Assembly: GCA_963669155.1 (NCBI GenBank)
Contig: OZ022584.1
Coordinates: 15,929,417-15,993,416 of the forward strand
Length of the DNA stretch: 64,000 bases
DNA from: Arbacia lixula
Taxonomy: Eukaryota > Echinodermata > Echinoidea > Arbacioida > Arbaciidae
Reading direction: 5' to 3'
Of this stretch, positions 50,055-63,360 are shown piece after piece. The notes under the pieces are model-generated. The model worked only from the letters and a program-made list of their open reading frames with translations. It did no database searches and was not told the origin of the DNA. Position 1 is the stretch's first letter. Every line of letters begins with the position of its first letter. The position numbers were made by a program, and so were the translations under genes.

Positions 50055-51439
50055 AAAAAGAGATTTTTTTTTATATATATGTAGAATTTGTGTTTTATGT
50101 GTTTATATGTAAACACGAGAAAGTAGTGAACAAGAAGGAGAAGAAGGTCAAAAAGAACTTGATGCACATGGAGAATCAGAATTTGATGTGATGGAGAAAG
50201 ATACAGACTATCGCGAATGTAGAGCTGTAAAAGTTTGTTTGTAATAATCTAAAGTGTAAGGTATTTATAAAAATATATATATATATTTCTTTTAACCTTA
50301 TATTCAACATTATTTTTGTAAGCATCTGTTATTTGTTGAATCTGGTACACGCACCAATTAAGGCATAACAAAAACTTACATTCACACTGAAATAGTACAG
50401 AACTCTGTGGTACATGGTTTATTCCACCGCTATTCTCTATCAGGAAATTCCTCCCTTGTTCCGTGTCCATGTCAGTGTACGATGCTGCAAATTGTGTGTT
50501 TAATCATGAAGGAGCAAAAGGTGCTAAGTACACACACATCAGACCAAAGCTGTGATTGTCTCATTTTTATCTCTGACCCAGAAAAGAGGCACACACCAGA
50601 ACAAGAACTACAAATAAAATCTGGCTGACCTTCAACATTTGATCTAGATCAGACTCAATAGAGTCTTTAATTCGTTTTCCTATTCTACTTGAAGAAAAAA
50701 AGGGGGAAAATCTACAAGGTGGGGAAAAAAGAAAGAAGAAATTTGAGGTCTCTCAAACTGAGATGGCAGAGATTGTAGACTTGAGGTACTGGGGGCAAAC
50801 ATGCACCATTATAGCACAAATATTGAACCTGGGGTACAATGGAGAGCGGCTTCTTTTTTTTTTTTGCATCGTACAGAAAGTCAAACGGGAGATATGGCAC
50901 GCAGTGAAACAATGAGAGAGCTCCTTGCTGGTGTGTAAGAGGTGCTACTTGAGCACTCCTCCAACAGAGAAAATATCTTACAAAAGAGAAAACAGGAGAG
51001 AAATGGGGAGATTAACACATTTATGAAAACAGACCCTGCCATCTTTTAGCCTTCCTTGGAGTATTCATTGTGTCTGAATTTTGATGTCTTTGGGGTTTGA
51101 TGCTCAAAAGCTCCCAGGCTTGAAGTACACTGGGGGAGAGAGGGGGAGAAAGACACGGAAGGAAGACATGAGAGAAAATGTGATGGAAGAATAAGAGGGG
51201 GACTGGAGTATGGAGCTGGGAGAGAGATAGACAGATGACAGCAAAAGAGGTAAAGAAAGATGAAGATGGACTGACAGAAAGTGAGAAAGGAGAAATATAA
51301 ACAGAGAGAGACAGATGCAGAGACACAAGAGACAGAGACACAGAGACGCAGAGGCAGAAAGAGAGAGATAGAGACAGGAAGAAAGAGAGAGGGAGAGGGG
51401 AGAGAAAGAGAGCGAGAGACTGAGAGAGAGAGAGAAAGG

Positions 51440-51477
<38 letters not shown>

Positions 51478-53670
51478 AGCATGAACGAGAGAGGGAGCAA
51501 GATACTCCCTATGCTGAGGAGACCGATCCAAATGGATTTGGTGCCCTGACTAGGGACAACTATGAAAGCTACGGGGGTCAGGGGGTTAAAGTTGGGGTGC
51601 GTGAGGGCGAAGAGAGGGCGAACGCAGAGAAAGATGGGCACTACGGCCTATAAAGCAGCTATGAAGCAGAGGCTTTTAACCTATATCAATAGGAGATTGT
51701 GTGGTAATTGTGCAGCAAGTAAGTAAGAATAACACTGTGGTTGGAATTAACGGGGGTTCGGCTGGCCAGCAGAGAACAGCGCTCTGGCTAGGGGAAGATC
51801 TAGCCCTGTTTGCCTTCACTTCAAAGGCTGAACAAATACAGCCGCAATGGGTTTATACAGTCCACCGACCGTACACTTCTTCTGCGTGTCAATCATACGG
51901 GGCTGGGGCTGGGGCGCTGGGTGTGAAGACCCAAGTTCATTCTACTTTTGACTGGCTGGGAGTGAACCCTCTGGCTATCTACCGGTCTAGTGCCACAGGG
52001 CTTGAGGTGAAGTGGTGGACGGGGCGCAGGAGCGAAGAAGTGCAGACTTACAGACAGACAGACAGACAGACAAATACTGGGAAGAGCATGGATGATAACA
52101 AGATGTTAGAGCAGAGTTCTATTTTATGTTTTATTTTCTCTCCTTACTCTGCTCAGCAAATGTATGTTTAGTTATTTAGTAGATGAAGGCAAACAGATAA
52201 CAGTCAAAATAATTCAAGCATTAAGTGTAACATACTTAAAGTTGATTTCTATAGATAAATATATCTTCCTGAGAAAAAGCTGTGCCTGCAAGCATGGAAA
52301 ATTATCAATTAAATACTACTTTTACTGGAAACCTCCTGGAAACTTAACCACCATACATTAAATTCACAGTGCACAGAGGAAAGAGAAAAAGAGAATTCCA
52401 AATGAGACACGCACATATCCATCAGAAATACCAGTTGCTACCTCGTTGCTATCGGTAAACGATACACCTACTCAGACATGTTTCTCAGATCAGATCTCAG
52501 AGGAATTGTGGGAATGAAAGTCAGGAGGTCGTGAACTCCGGGACAATTTCTGTCTTCATGGCCCGGGTCATTACCCCAGAAAACAGAGATAAATGATGTT
52601 TATTTCTGATGCTGATAGTATCAGTCTCCCGCTTCCAAGATCGCGAAATTCGCGTTTTGACGGAAGAGCGGTAACCAATCCCGGTTATCTCACCCCCTCA
52701 TCGCGCGATGGCGAATGTTTGGTATGAGGAAGCATGCAGGAAATGTACTCATTCTCAGAAATGTTTCTTCTCCTATGCATATCATTCACAGAATGATGTT
52801 CTCGATAGGGATTTATATCATAATATATTGGCTCATTTTCACTGTCAAATATAACATTTGATTTATAATTGGATTGCAGTCACGATTCTCTCTCATGAAA
52901 GAAAAAAACACACAACACATCTTTATATAGTTAAGTACGTAGTACTTTTTGAAACAAGAGGTAGCTTGTTAGACAAACTATTGTAATAATCATAATTTAG
53001 AAGATAAGAACAACTTGATACATGTTCTAGAATATCTCATAATAAAAAAGGTAATACAGCTGTATTTGGAAAAAGCAAAGTGACAGCAAATCTTATGATT
53101 TAAGCTAAATTTTGAAGTGCTAGTGAGTTCCTGATGAAATGCATACTGCTCTTTCTGCACCCTTTCAGCACTCTGATGTCTCAAACAAAGTCATATGTCT
53201 TCAGTTAAATGACTGTCACCATGACAAATCAACCTTTATTTCCACTCACTGAAAACCTGGCTGCACTGCCCTAGTAGAAACACAGTCCATTAAACCAGGC
53301 GCCTGGTTAAAGGGTTCACACCCATGGTCAAACCCAAACCCGTTTGCTTAACTTACAGAAAGTTTTGAACAGGTCGTTTAGGTGTTCATGCAATTACGGT
53401 TTAAGCAAAATATCTGCCCAATTTTGTTGTAAAGGGGTCTCCTCATTCACTTCCCAAGGTTGCTACTACTGTATGCTTTACACTTTGGAGCTCGAATTGT
53501 GATTCCCATCACTGACTTCAGACTCCTTCCCAAGCTAAGTCTATGATGGGTTGACTGCATGTCATATGAACATTTCATTCTCTGTAATTATGTGTTTGAT
53601 GCATTTGGAATTTAAAAGCTACCTCTCCATTATAATCAGAATATTTGTGCTTGGTGCAATCAGGGGAATG
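50055..53670. other. COE intron or upstream DNA
   Basis: AT-rich with (AT)n at 50274-50286 and a GA-rich microsatellite at 51120-51480. The 156-codon open frame at 51701-52171 (+) has no family resemblance. A short balanced block lies near 52,620-52,720 (TCGCGAAATTCGCG). No exon recognised. Confidence 0.5.
51280..51480. repeat. (GA)n-rich microsatellite
   Basis: AGAGACAGAG and GAGAGAGA units. Reverse-strand open frames of Ser/Leu/Phe composition derive from it. Confidence 0.93.
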
Positions 53671-53810
53671 GTCAAGCCTAGTCTTAATAGAGTTGAGATT
53701 GTTCTTAATCGATCTTTAGTCCAATCCCCCAGCTTTAATATACAGAGTTACGATGAACATCAACTGAAGTCAGGTCCTAATTAATCGCAATTCTTTTTAA
53801 GACAAGGCCC
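53671..53810. mobile_element. Dispersed GTCTTATAAAG-type repeat, uninterrupted copy
   Basis: Third copy of the family at 14392-14732 and 28601-28733, with AGTCTTAATAGAGTTGAGAT at one end and TTTTTAAGACAAGGCCC at the other. Confidence 0.65.
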
Positions 53811-53921
53811 AGATGTTCATGGTCTCTGGCCCCAGACATCCCTTTGATCCTTTACACACTGCTGAGGCATTTGTGCATTAGTATTACATACATAACCCCA
53901 TATGGCAGTAATATATACTCG

Positions 53922-54808
53922 GTCTGGTAAAGGGAAGGAGTTAACAGTTTAAGGGCCTTTAAAGGCGCTGGCTCAGGCTGGAACAGGGGCTGTAGGTCTG
54001 GTATAGGGAAGGAGTTAATGGTTTATGGGCCTTTAAAGGGCCTGGCTGGTCGGCTGGCTGGCTGGTTGGCTGGCTGGCTGGCTGGCTCAGGCTGGACCAG
54101 GGGCTGTAAGTCTGGTATAGGGAAGGAGTTAATGGTTTATGGGCCTTTAAAGGGCCTTGCTGGTTAGCTGGCTGGCTGGCTGGCTGGCTCAGGCTGGTAT
54201 AGGTCTGGTATAGGGATGGAGTTAATGGTTTATGGGCCTTTAAAGGGCCGGGCTGGTTGGCTGGCTGGCTGGCTGGCTCAGGCTGCATGGAGCAGGGGCT
54301 GTAGGTCTGGTATAGGGAAGGAGTTAATGGTTTATGGGCCTTTAAAGGGCCTGGCTGGTTGGCTGGCTGGCTGGCTGGCTGACTGGCTCAGGCTGGTATA
54401 GGTCTGGTATAGGGAAGGAGTTAATGGTTTATGGGCCTTTAAAGGGCCTGGCTGGTTGGCTGGCTGGCTGGCTGGCTGGCTGGCTCAGGCTGGTATAGGT
54501 CTGGTATAGGGAAGGAGTTAATGGTTTATGGGCCTTTAAAGGGCCTGGCTGGTTGGCTGGCTGGCTGGCTGGCTGACTGGCTCAGGCTGGTATAGGTCTG
54601 GTATAGGGAAGGAGTTAATGGTTTATGGGCCTTTAAAGGGCCTGGCTGGTTGGCTGGCTGGCTGGCTGGCTGGCTGGCTCAGGCTGGTATAGGTCTGGTA
54701 TAGGGAAGGAGTTAATGGTTTATGGGCCTTTAAAGGGCCTGACTGGTTGGCAGGCTAGCTGGCTGGCTGACTGGCTGGCTCAGGCTGCATGGAGCAGGGG
54801 CTGTACCA
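53922..54808. repeat. ~97-bp minisatellite with embedded GGCT runs, nine units
   Basis: Unit starts (GTCTGGTA) lie at 53922, 53996, 54110, 54203, 54304, 54402, 54499, 54596 and 54693. Each unit holds GGTATAGGGAAGGAGTTAAT, then GGGCCTTTAAAGGGCC, then a GGCT tetranucleotide run of varying length. The last six units are the most regular (97-101 bases). Open frames through it are periodic and not credible proteins. Confidence 0.95.
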
Positions 54809-57540
54809 CCCAGCACTCAATTCAGGAAGTGATCTCAATGAGAAGCAAGGAAATTGAACTTTCCTCTCCCTGCCAAATAAATTAACCTCACCTTACTCTG
54901 TCAGTATCGATTGCTCACATAGTCGCACATACTTAATACGTGGGCAAAGCAACAAACTTCTCATTATCAGACGTTCTGCGGTGGAGGCGACACAGAAAAC
55001 CTTTTTCTGTGCGTGAGTGCCTGCGTGTGTGTAAAAAGGGAACGTTGCTACGTCATATGTCAAATCTCACCAAGTTCACGTGATGTTCTGTGCAATGACT
55101 CGATCCTTGGAATACAGCGATTGCAAAATATGCTTCCGAGAAATTTAGGCAAGAAAGAATGACGAGTATCTTTTAGACTTTTTACGAAATATTATTTCTA
55201 GGAATTGTATTAATGCATGAGCATTGCAAATAGGGTGCGATGATATGGAGAGGTAAGCAACAGCTTCACAACATCAATGCGGTTGTCCTGGTGATGGCAA
55301 AGGTCACATGACTGAGATCCTAGACCCTACCTGAGGAGTGATGTTGTGGTGGGGCGAGCGGGCGGGGTGGGGTGAGGTGGCTGATGCTGGAAACAAAAGC
55401 CAGCTAGAAACAAACAAACAAACATCATGGCCAAATAAGAATATCAGTTTGCACAATAGTCATCTGGGGCCCCCGACCGGGCTACATGAGTTATGAGCTC
55501 TGCCAATGGCCGCCGTCACTTCAAAGAGGGCACCGGTGACTCACGGCATACCCCCTCGCCTCTGACCCGGAGCGGGCTCGCAGCCGATCGGCCTCCAAAA
55601 TCAAAACCATCTTGAGGTTACTAACGAGGGCGCCACAGGAGAATGAAAGTCACGATTTGTACGGCGAGGAGAGAGAGGCGGACCAGACGGGAGGGGTGGG
55701 GGTGGGGGGTGCTGCCACGAATTGGAGAGACATATACCATACAGATGATACCTCGTGTCATGATATAATTTATGACTTGGGAAAACAGGGTCTTTCCATT
55801 TTTTTCTTGCATGTCAATAACACCATGAAAAAATTGTGGAAGAACTCCCTGGGAGAGTTTAACATGAATATTGATGAAAAAATATGAAGGGATACTCCAA
55901 ATTGGAAAGTAGATTGTGACTTTGCAAATAAGAAGGATGCATCCCAAACGATTATACATACATCTGTGTTAATTTTCTTGTTTTGATGGTGGAGGGAAGG
56001 GAGAGTTCAAAGTGGAAGGGGGGATTGACTTGACCCCCGTAACCCCTGAAGGGAACATAGTGGTCCCGTGGAGGCATACGGGGGTCAGCAACCCTCCTTA
56101 AACCCCGATAAAATTACACCCCATCTGTGCTAGTTACAGGTTAGGTAAATACCAGCGATGAATGATTACCTTTCTGGAGATGAGAGAAGTCACTGCCGAA
56201 TAGAAAACGTCGCCCAAAAAACTTTTGGAGCGCCCAGCCCTGCCCATCAGGAGCGGTTACGGAGATGTGATGGCAGAGGGGAGGGGAGGGGACCCATCGG
56301 CATCAGCCAATTAGAGCCCTCGAATGAGGTTTTGAGCAAAGATGGGGGTGATTAATTGTATGGCTGGGAGAAATGGACTATGAGATGGAGGGAGGCAAGG
56401 AGGGTAGGAGCTCCGAAGAACGATTGAAAGTAGGAGAGATACAGGAGGAAAAAGAGAGAGAGAGAGGGAGGCAGACGAGCGAAAAACACGGAACAGATCA
56501 ATGCAGGCAGGCAGCGTATATATGCGGAGCGGCGACACCCTTTGATGTCTACGCCTGAAATTAAAGTCTTATACTCCCGGTCCCCCGGAAAAAAAAAAGT
56601 TTCAAATTTGATTCCGATTTAGAGGGAGATACACCAGAAGTTGCATTCCAGTGGCCTGGCTGAAGGGGCTACATAACTTAGCTCTGATGACAGACAGGAC
56701 TTCAGGCAGACCAGGCCTGGCCTCTACACCATAAACCTCCGACCCATGAGGATCTATTTCCTATGCGTCACTCATCAGCAGCGAACTTTTACTGGGACTG
56801 CTTGAGGAGAGGATGCTAGCTAGTGTGGAGTACAGGAGAGGGGAGAGAAAGAAACAGGAGAGAGAGAGAGCATCAGGAAGAAGTCAAGTGCAGAACCCTG
56901 GCACTGGAGCCCAATTGCCTGGTGCGGGTGGTTTTAAGAGGACTGCTGAAGAATGCCATGTTTGTGTTCAGCAGCGTGACACGCTCAAGAATCATCACCA
57001 TTGCGATACATCTGACCCCCTCCTCAACAACAACTGCAACAGCCACACCCCACCCCCACATCCCAATTCTAACCTAGTATGGTACCCCTATAGCCCCTAT
57101 AACCCAAGCCACCCCACCCCACCCTACCCCCCCCCCCCCCAACATATCCCACCTCTGCTTCCCTCCTCGATCTTCAGTAGCGGAAAAAAAAAAAAAAACA
57201 GGGTCTGAATCTCGAACTAAGCTTGGAATTGTTACAAGCCATTTGCCTCATGGCCAAGTTGTTAGGGTTCAAGAACACTGGGAGCTGATTTTTTTTTTTT
57301 TGCTGGGAGGCTGCCATTGTTGTCCTCCAGCTACCTCCTACCAGTCCATACACCTGTTGTGGGCTCGATTTATGTGTCTCTCCTATGGACTGCTTTCTTA
57401 ACCCTTCCTTGTGCCCTTCTGGCTATCAACCCCAAACCCTCCCTGATCTTAAACCATGACCCATTTTACCACCTCAATTCTGTGCGCTCTCTGCTACCGC
57501 CACCCCCTCCGCCTTCCCCGACCCCCACCCCCTTACCCCA
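54809..57540. other. COE intron or upstream DNA
   Basis: No exon recognised. A short hairpin (GACCCCCGTA/TACGGGGGTC) lies at 56031-56087, purine-rich sequence at 56,380-56,480 and C runs near 57,127. A balanced block at about 55,440-55,620 may be regulatory. Confidence 0.5.
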
Positions 57541-57549
57541 AATGCCAAT

Positions 57550-57597
<48 letters not shown>

Positions 57598-57665
57598 GTA
57601 ATTCTTCTCCACTCTCCATTTGTTTCTTTACACTGCATGCCCATTGTGAATTGCGAATTCACCTC

Positions 57666-57719
<54 letters not shown>

Positions 57720-57755
57720 GTCTCTCTCTGTCTCTCTCTCTCTCTCTCTTTCTCT
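57550..57755. repeat. (CT)n microsatellites
   Basis: Two CT arrays, 57553-57596 and 57669-57750. Confidence 0.95.
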
Positions 57756-59440
57756 TTAATAATTCTAAGTCTCTCTGTTCTCCTTCACTCTACCTCTCAC
57801 TGCATTACTCCATTGTTCTTTCTCTTTCCTATTTGAAATGCAAGTACACATTCTACAGGCTCCTATCAAATTGTCTTAGAATAAATATGAGGTTTCTTTC
57901 TGAGAATTTTGCAAATCAAATACCGATATTTTGAGGAACAACTTGACCAACTAAGCAATCAGACTTTAATGCCCAAAATAACATGTATTGGGGATTACTT
58001 TATTTTTTGTTAATTTCTGGCGTGTTTGCCCTAAATGGTAAAAGTAGTTCACCTCTGGAGTTCACAAAACGAAACTGTGTCTTTCATCCCGGCTGATGTG
58101 AGAAATACCCCATTGTTTAGGATGACTCATATGCACAATAACCGAAAAAAATATTTTTTTGACACTTCGTAGTCCATTTTTTTCTCCAGACTTGAGTGAT
58201 TCACGTCCTCTCCATAGCAATTATCTGTCGGCTTCATTTAACTTTGAATTTCCACACCCTCTTTCTATCCTAACCCTCTACGTCCCATAGAAGGATAAAG
58301 TGTGTGATAACTCAATGTGATTTTGTGTGGTTTGGTACTGATATGATTTAAGGTGGTGCAGACAAACTTAAATTCATGGGTCCAGGTGGTGCAATATCGG
58401 TAATAAAGAATTCAAATAGAGCATGAATGCTAGAACTTCCCTTTAAAATGCAAAGTGAAGTTCAAGTTAACCCCTAATCCTGCAATCTTTCTACATCATT
58501 GTATGATATCACAGAGCTAACAAGATTTTTGTTATGTCCCTGATAACTCCATTGTTCGGATTGGGTTGAAACAGGTTACAGGTAACGTTTTTCTTAAAAT
58601 TAACAACAAAAATGGAAAACACACAAACAAATTTGAAACATCAATTTAACAGGTATTGTACAGCAGAAATTGGTATCTATATAAATTGTTAGCTGGCAAG
58701 TAAACTCGATCCTGTTCCATTTCTCCTTTAGATTTTTTCTTGAGAAACTAGGGCGATCACATTAACTCCCATCTACAGATCGAAACTGCACGGCAGCATT
58801 GACCCACTCACATTAATTACAAACACCTTCCTCAAACCAAACCCCAATATCCTATATTTCTTTCCGTGACAGAAATCAGAGCACATTTAGGGAAATCAGA
58901 AATGCAAGGATTGGGAATTTATATCCCTCTTTCAATTATGATTTGTGATTGCTGAAAAGTGCACAATCACTCCTTGGGTTTTGAGCAAAATCATAAAGCC
59001 GCCCATCACAACTTTGAATTTCCACATTTTCAAAACGGGATATTCCTTGAAATGTATAGAAAGGTGACAATGCCGATTTGAGAAGTTGGTGGATGAAGGT
59101 ACCAGGGGAACATAGGCCCTGGAGACTTTGATTGCTGTTACCTTTAGAACGATGATGGCGAAATGCCACCAGAAACGTGAAGTGACAATGATGAGCATGA
59201 GTCTTAAGTTTTTGTTTTTTTCTCTAATAAAAAAACTTCTGCATTGTGGGAAAGGGCAAAGTAACCTCTAATGGTGATTGGACCAACAAAATGTTAAAAG
59301 AGTGTAAAAAGACAGGAAAAGATGACACTCACACCATTGAAGTAACAGTCATTAAGAAAATGAACTAAGATGGGCAGAATGGTGTACTTTTGTTCTCATT
59401 TTAAAAGGACGGGCAGAAAAAGAATTTTTTTGTCACACAC
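57756..59440. other. COE intron or upstream DNA, AT-rich
   Basis: No exon, repeat or signal I can support. Confidence 0.5.
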
Positions 59441-59473
59441 ACACAACTTTCTCTCTCGTTCTTTCTTTCTCTA

Positions 59474-59520
<47 letters not shown>

Positions 59521-59654
59521 TACTCCTCTTTTTCTCTCCCTCTTTCCTCTTTCTCCTTCTTTCTCTCTTTCTCTATCTCTCTATCTCTCTCTCTCTCTCT
59601 CTCCCTCTCTCTCTCTCTCCCTCTCTCTCTCTCTCTCTTTCTCTCCCTCTCCCT

Positions 59655-59720
<66 letters not shown>
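59441..59720. repeat. (CT)n microsatellite
   Basis: About 280 bases of CT repeats with CCCTCT and TTCT interruptions. Confidence 0.95.
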
Positions 59721-59721
<1 letters not shown>

Positions 59722-60045
59722 CTTTCTCATTCTCTCTGGTTCTACCAAGTCCAATTCCTGATGGAATCTCCTCTCGCATCAATGCATGCTCACCCTTCTC
59801 CCCCTTTCTCCTCCTGCTTATCAGGACCAGATCAGCTCCACACAATGAATGAAAAGTACATGATGGTAGACTGGCATCACCATGACATCACCAGGGATCG
59901 CATCAGCTGGGAGTGCCTGCTCCATGTTCCATCTCTGACACATTGGTTGGTAGCAGAAGCGCACCAAGATAGCATCATAAATAAGCTCACCATGAGATCC
60001 ATCCATGTCCGAATTAAAGTGCAACTTTCAGGCACAAAATCATGA

Positions 60046-60335
60046 GGTTTGTGCACTTTAGCCCCGTCTCCATCAGCCCCAAAGTTGGTGAAAAGGGGTG
60101 TGAAATTTATCTGCCCATCTTGGCACATTTGGGAAGGTTTTACTATGGAGTTTTGTCAGACTCTCGTGCCTAGACACAACATAAGAATATAGCATTCCGC
60201 CTTACTCCCCAGCTCTAAAAGTGGGCTAAAAATGCACTTATGGCTTTGGGTTGTGGTTTCTGTAACTTCTGTTGATTTTCCTGATGGGGGCTGATTGAGC
60301 CATTTGTCCATCTCTGCGCTGATGGAGACTCATGC
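60046..60335. repeat. Nested inverted repeats
   Basis: GTCTCCATCAGC (60066-60077) pairs exactly with GCTGATGGAGAC (60318-60329). GTGCACTTTAGCCC (about 60050) pairs imperfectly with GGGCTAAAAATGCAC (about 60224). It is a possible decayed MITE. Confidence 0.4.
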
Positions 60336-62690
60336 TTTTCACACCGATATGGTTGTGATGACCCCTCTTCATTTTCAATCATTATCAACAGTTGTATCTG
60401 GGGGGTTTGAGTATGATGAGGAATAGGATGTGGTGAGGTGTGGAGAATTGCTGTGTACTTTAGATGACAGATGACTGACTGGGAGTGACTGGTCATAACC
60501 ACCATGGACCTGAACATTTCCTTATTCTATGTACATATTAATCAGGACAATAACCCCCTTTTGCACTCATATACTGGTGACACAAAATATAAACTTGTTA
60601 AGTCATCCATTGCTTTGTTCTTAATGCTCTAATCCTGTTAGGCCTGTTTGGTTTCTATCTGGTTTGAACATTTTGCAAGTTATGATATCTTCAAAGATAT
60701 GTTTACGAATGAAAGCATTATTACGATCATCTATCCATAATGACTGTGTTCTTCTTTTCTTTGAATGGTCCTTATAAACTGATTCTTACATTTTTTTAAC
60801 ATTTTGCCAAACACTGCCTTTACATACAGCACAATTAGCGCATTAATGAGTGAAGCAACATAATCACTTTTCATCTCACATGAGTACTCATTAGAGATAA
60901 ACCATATTCTTGACTATCTGACAAGACTCACCTCTTAACCCTTCTCATTGGTGGGTGTTGACTTGAAAGGCATCAATGTGATTTTAATGGTTTCTTACTT
61001 CGTAAAGCAGATTTCTTCACACTCTAGGCATCATAATCAACAGAGTCATGATGACATGAGCAAACGTGGTTAAAATGTTAAGCACATCCATAATGAAAGG
61101 ACCCGTGAGATCAGGCTGTCAACCAGGTATGCATAGTCAGGTTTTTGGAAGACCCTTCCTTCCTCAGTTTTCCTTTCTTGAAGACTCTGGAGAGCCCGGC
61201 TCCGTGCGAGGAGAATTAAGGTGATGGTGTCGCAATTTGCATTCAGGACATCCTGTGATTTGATCGGAAAGACACTCCTGCCACGATATCACTGCAATTT
61301 GGATGTCATTAGAGCCTAGTTACATCAATCTTTTTAATACATTAGGTGAGGCTGCTGCAGAGCTTTGAATGGGGGAGCTAGCGCGAGATATCATGAAACC
61401 AAACCCACGAGCCCTAGGCAAGTTTAGAAACTGTATAGTTTCATTTAATTGATTAAAAAATTGCAGGGTAATTGATCAGTTTGGATGTAAATCATTTGTC
61501 CTAGGGCTACATTTGTGTGTGTGTGCGTGTATGAATGTATGTGTGTGTGTGTGTGTGTGTGTGGCCCGCTTTTGCACAGCATGCAAGCGCCCCTGTGGCA
61601 AAATGAAAACAAGTTAGTGAGGGGATTTGCTCTGCATGACTGCCGCGATTCACACCCAGTGTGCATGGGGGTAGGGAAAGTAGGGGTAAGCGAGGAGGAG
61701 GGGGAAACGGTTTCTGAAGCCAGAAGAGGACTCATTCCCCCTTCGATCTCCCTCCCTCCTTCCCTCCCCTTCTACCAACCCCTCCACCCAGAATACCACT
61801 CCCAGAATCACAAGGAGCTGTTTGCTTAATGCATCATCTCTGAGCCCTCCACTCCTCCCCTAAAGATAATCCTCTTCATCGTATCAACCACTGATCTGCT
61901 TCTGGTCGCCGGGGCGATGGTGATATACGTAATTAAAAAAAAATTATGTCCTGCCTGGGCATATATATATATAGTTGGTACAGGGACAGAGGTGCAGAAG
62001 CGAGGAACATGAACTCCCATAAACCTGACAGCTCCACTCCTTGGGGGGTTAGGTGTACTTTTGGGCTGGCCGGGCACGTTAGTTACTTTGACACTTTGCA
62101 GAGTGGCGATCAGACTCTTTTCAGGCTTTATGTTCAGCATGAATGGGCACCTAATTGCATTATGGGTAAAGCGGTTGCCATTTGCCGATCTCTCCCTCCC
62201 CGTCCCCCGTCCGCGACACAGTCATCGCAGCATCGAGTGAAAATTGGGACAGCACTGATTTTGGCTTTGGAAAATTTTCTAGGGCATCGTGAAAAGCACT
62301 GACATGGACCGGAGACCTTAGCAAACAGTCAGTAGAGGCGTATCTACTTCCCCCCTCACTCCCCCCCCCCCCCCCCCTTTCGTCCCCCGAAAGAAAAAAT
62401 GAAGAAGACATAACAAGAGAATATCAAGCTTGCAAGCAGCCACTATACAGTTGGTGCAAATGGTAAACCTTAGTCTTGTGGACATTGGCAAAATGAGTGG
62501 TTTGTTGGGGACACAGGGACATACAAGTGGAGCTGCTGCTGCTGCCACCGGCTTGCTCTCTCCTCCCTCATCCAGTCTCGAGTAAACTGTGATGGGGTAA
62601 TGGAGAAACGGGGAGCAGGCAGGAGAAGCTATAGAAATGAGAGAGAAGGAGTGAGAGTGAGAGTCGACTGGGTCGCTTTTTTCTCTCTTC
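60336..62690. other. COE intron or upstream DNA
   Basis: (TG)n lies at 61515-61562, (AT)n at 61961-61972 and poly-C at 62359-62378. A balanced block at about 61,080-61,400 with TCATTAGAG and ACATTAGG words may be regulatory. No exon recognised. Confidence 0.5.
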
Positions 62691-62699
62691 CCCATCTCT

Positions 62700-63037
62700 C
62701 TTCCCCTCTCTCTCTCTCTCTCTCTCTCTCCCACACTCCCCACACTCTCCCACACTCTCCCTCTCCCTCCCCCTCCCCTCCCACTCTCTCTGCCCCTTCT
62801 CTCTCTCTCTCCCTCTCTCTCTCATTCTCTCTCTCTCTCTCTATCTCTCTCTCTCCCTCTACCCCTCCCTCTGTATGGCACAAGGCAGCACTGAACCAGC
62901 ACAATGAGTTCAATGGCCGTCATCCACCAACACATGTACAGGCGAGAACCAAACCTCTGCCTCCAATTGTGCAAGAAATGCAGCAAATTTGAGCCAACAA
63001 AGACTGCAGAGAGGGTAAACTTGGGGAGGGAGAGGGA

Positions 63038-63094
<57 letters not shown>

Positions 63095-63360
63095 AGAAAG
63101 GAAAGACAGAGTGAGAGGAGAGATGCAAAAGTAGATGGAGAAAGGTGATGAGAAGAGAGCCAGAGAAGAAGGAACACTGAAAGGTGGAAGACTATGGCTC
63201 AAGAGTGAGAGGAAGAAAAAGATGGAGACGGAGAGAGAGTGAGACAGAGACAGTGAGACAGAGAGGAAGAGAGAAAAGGAGAAAATGAAAGACAGGAAGG
63301 GAGAGGAAGAGAGACAGAGAAAAAAGGAAGGAAAGAGCGAGAGAGACAGGGAGGGAGAGA
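62700..63360. repeat. (CT)n then (GA)n microsatellites
   Basis: CT arrays at 62700-62870 are followed about 150 bases later by GA arrays at 63022-63360. The opposite orientations could pair as long inverted repeats. All long open frames here are low-complexity artefacts. Confidence 0.95.

Noticed and set aside
51021-51641. 206-codon minus-strand open frame
   Set aside because: Ser/Leu-rich translation of a GA microsatellite.
51701-52171. 156-codon + strand open frame
   Set aside because: Not low-complexity throughout, but it ends in a CAGA repeat, shows no splice support or recognisable domain, and is antisense to the COE intron; chance is likely.
59821-60128. Minus-strand frames with CVRDGTWS and YDAILVRF, considered as an exon
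   Set aside because: No flanking splice signals in consistent phase and no convincing domain match; overlaps an inverted-repeat region.
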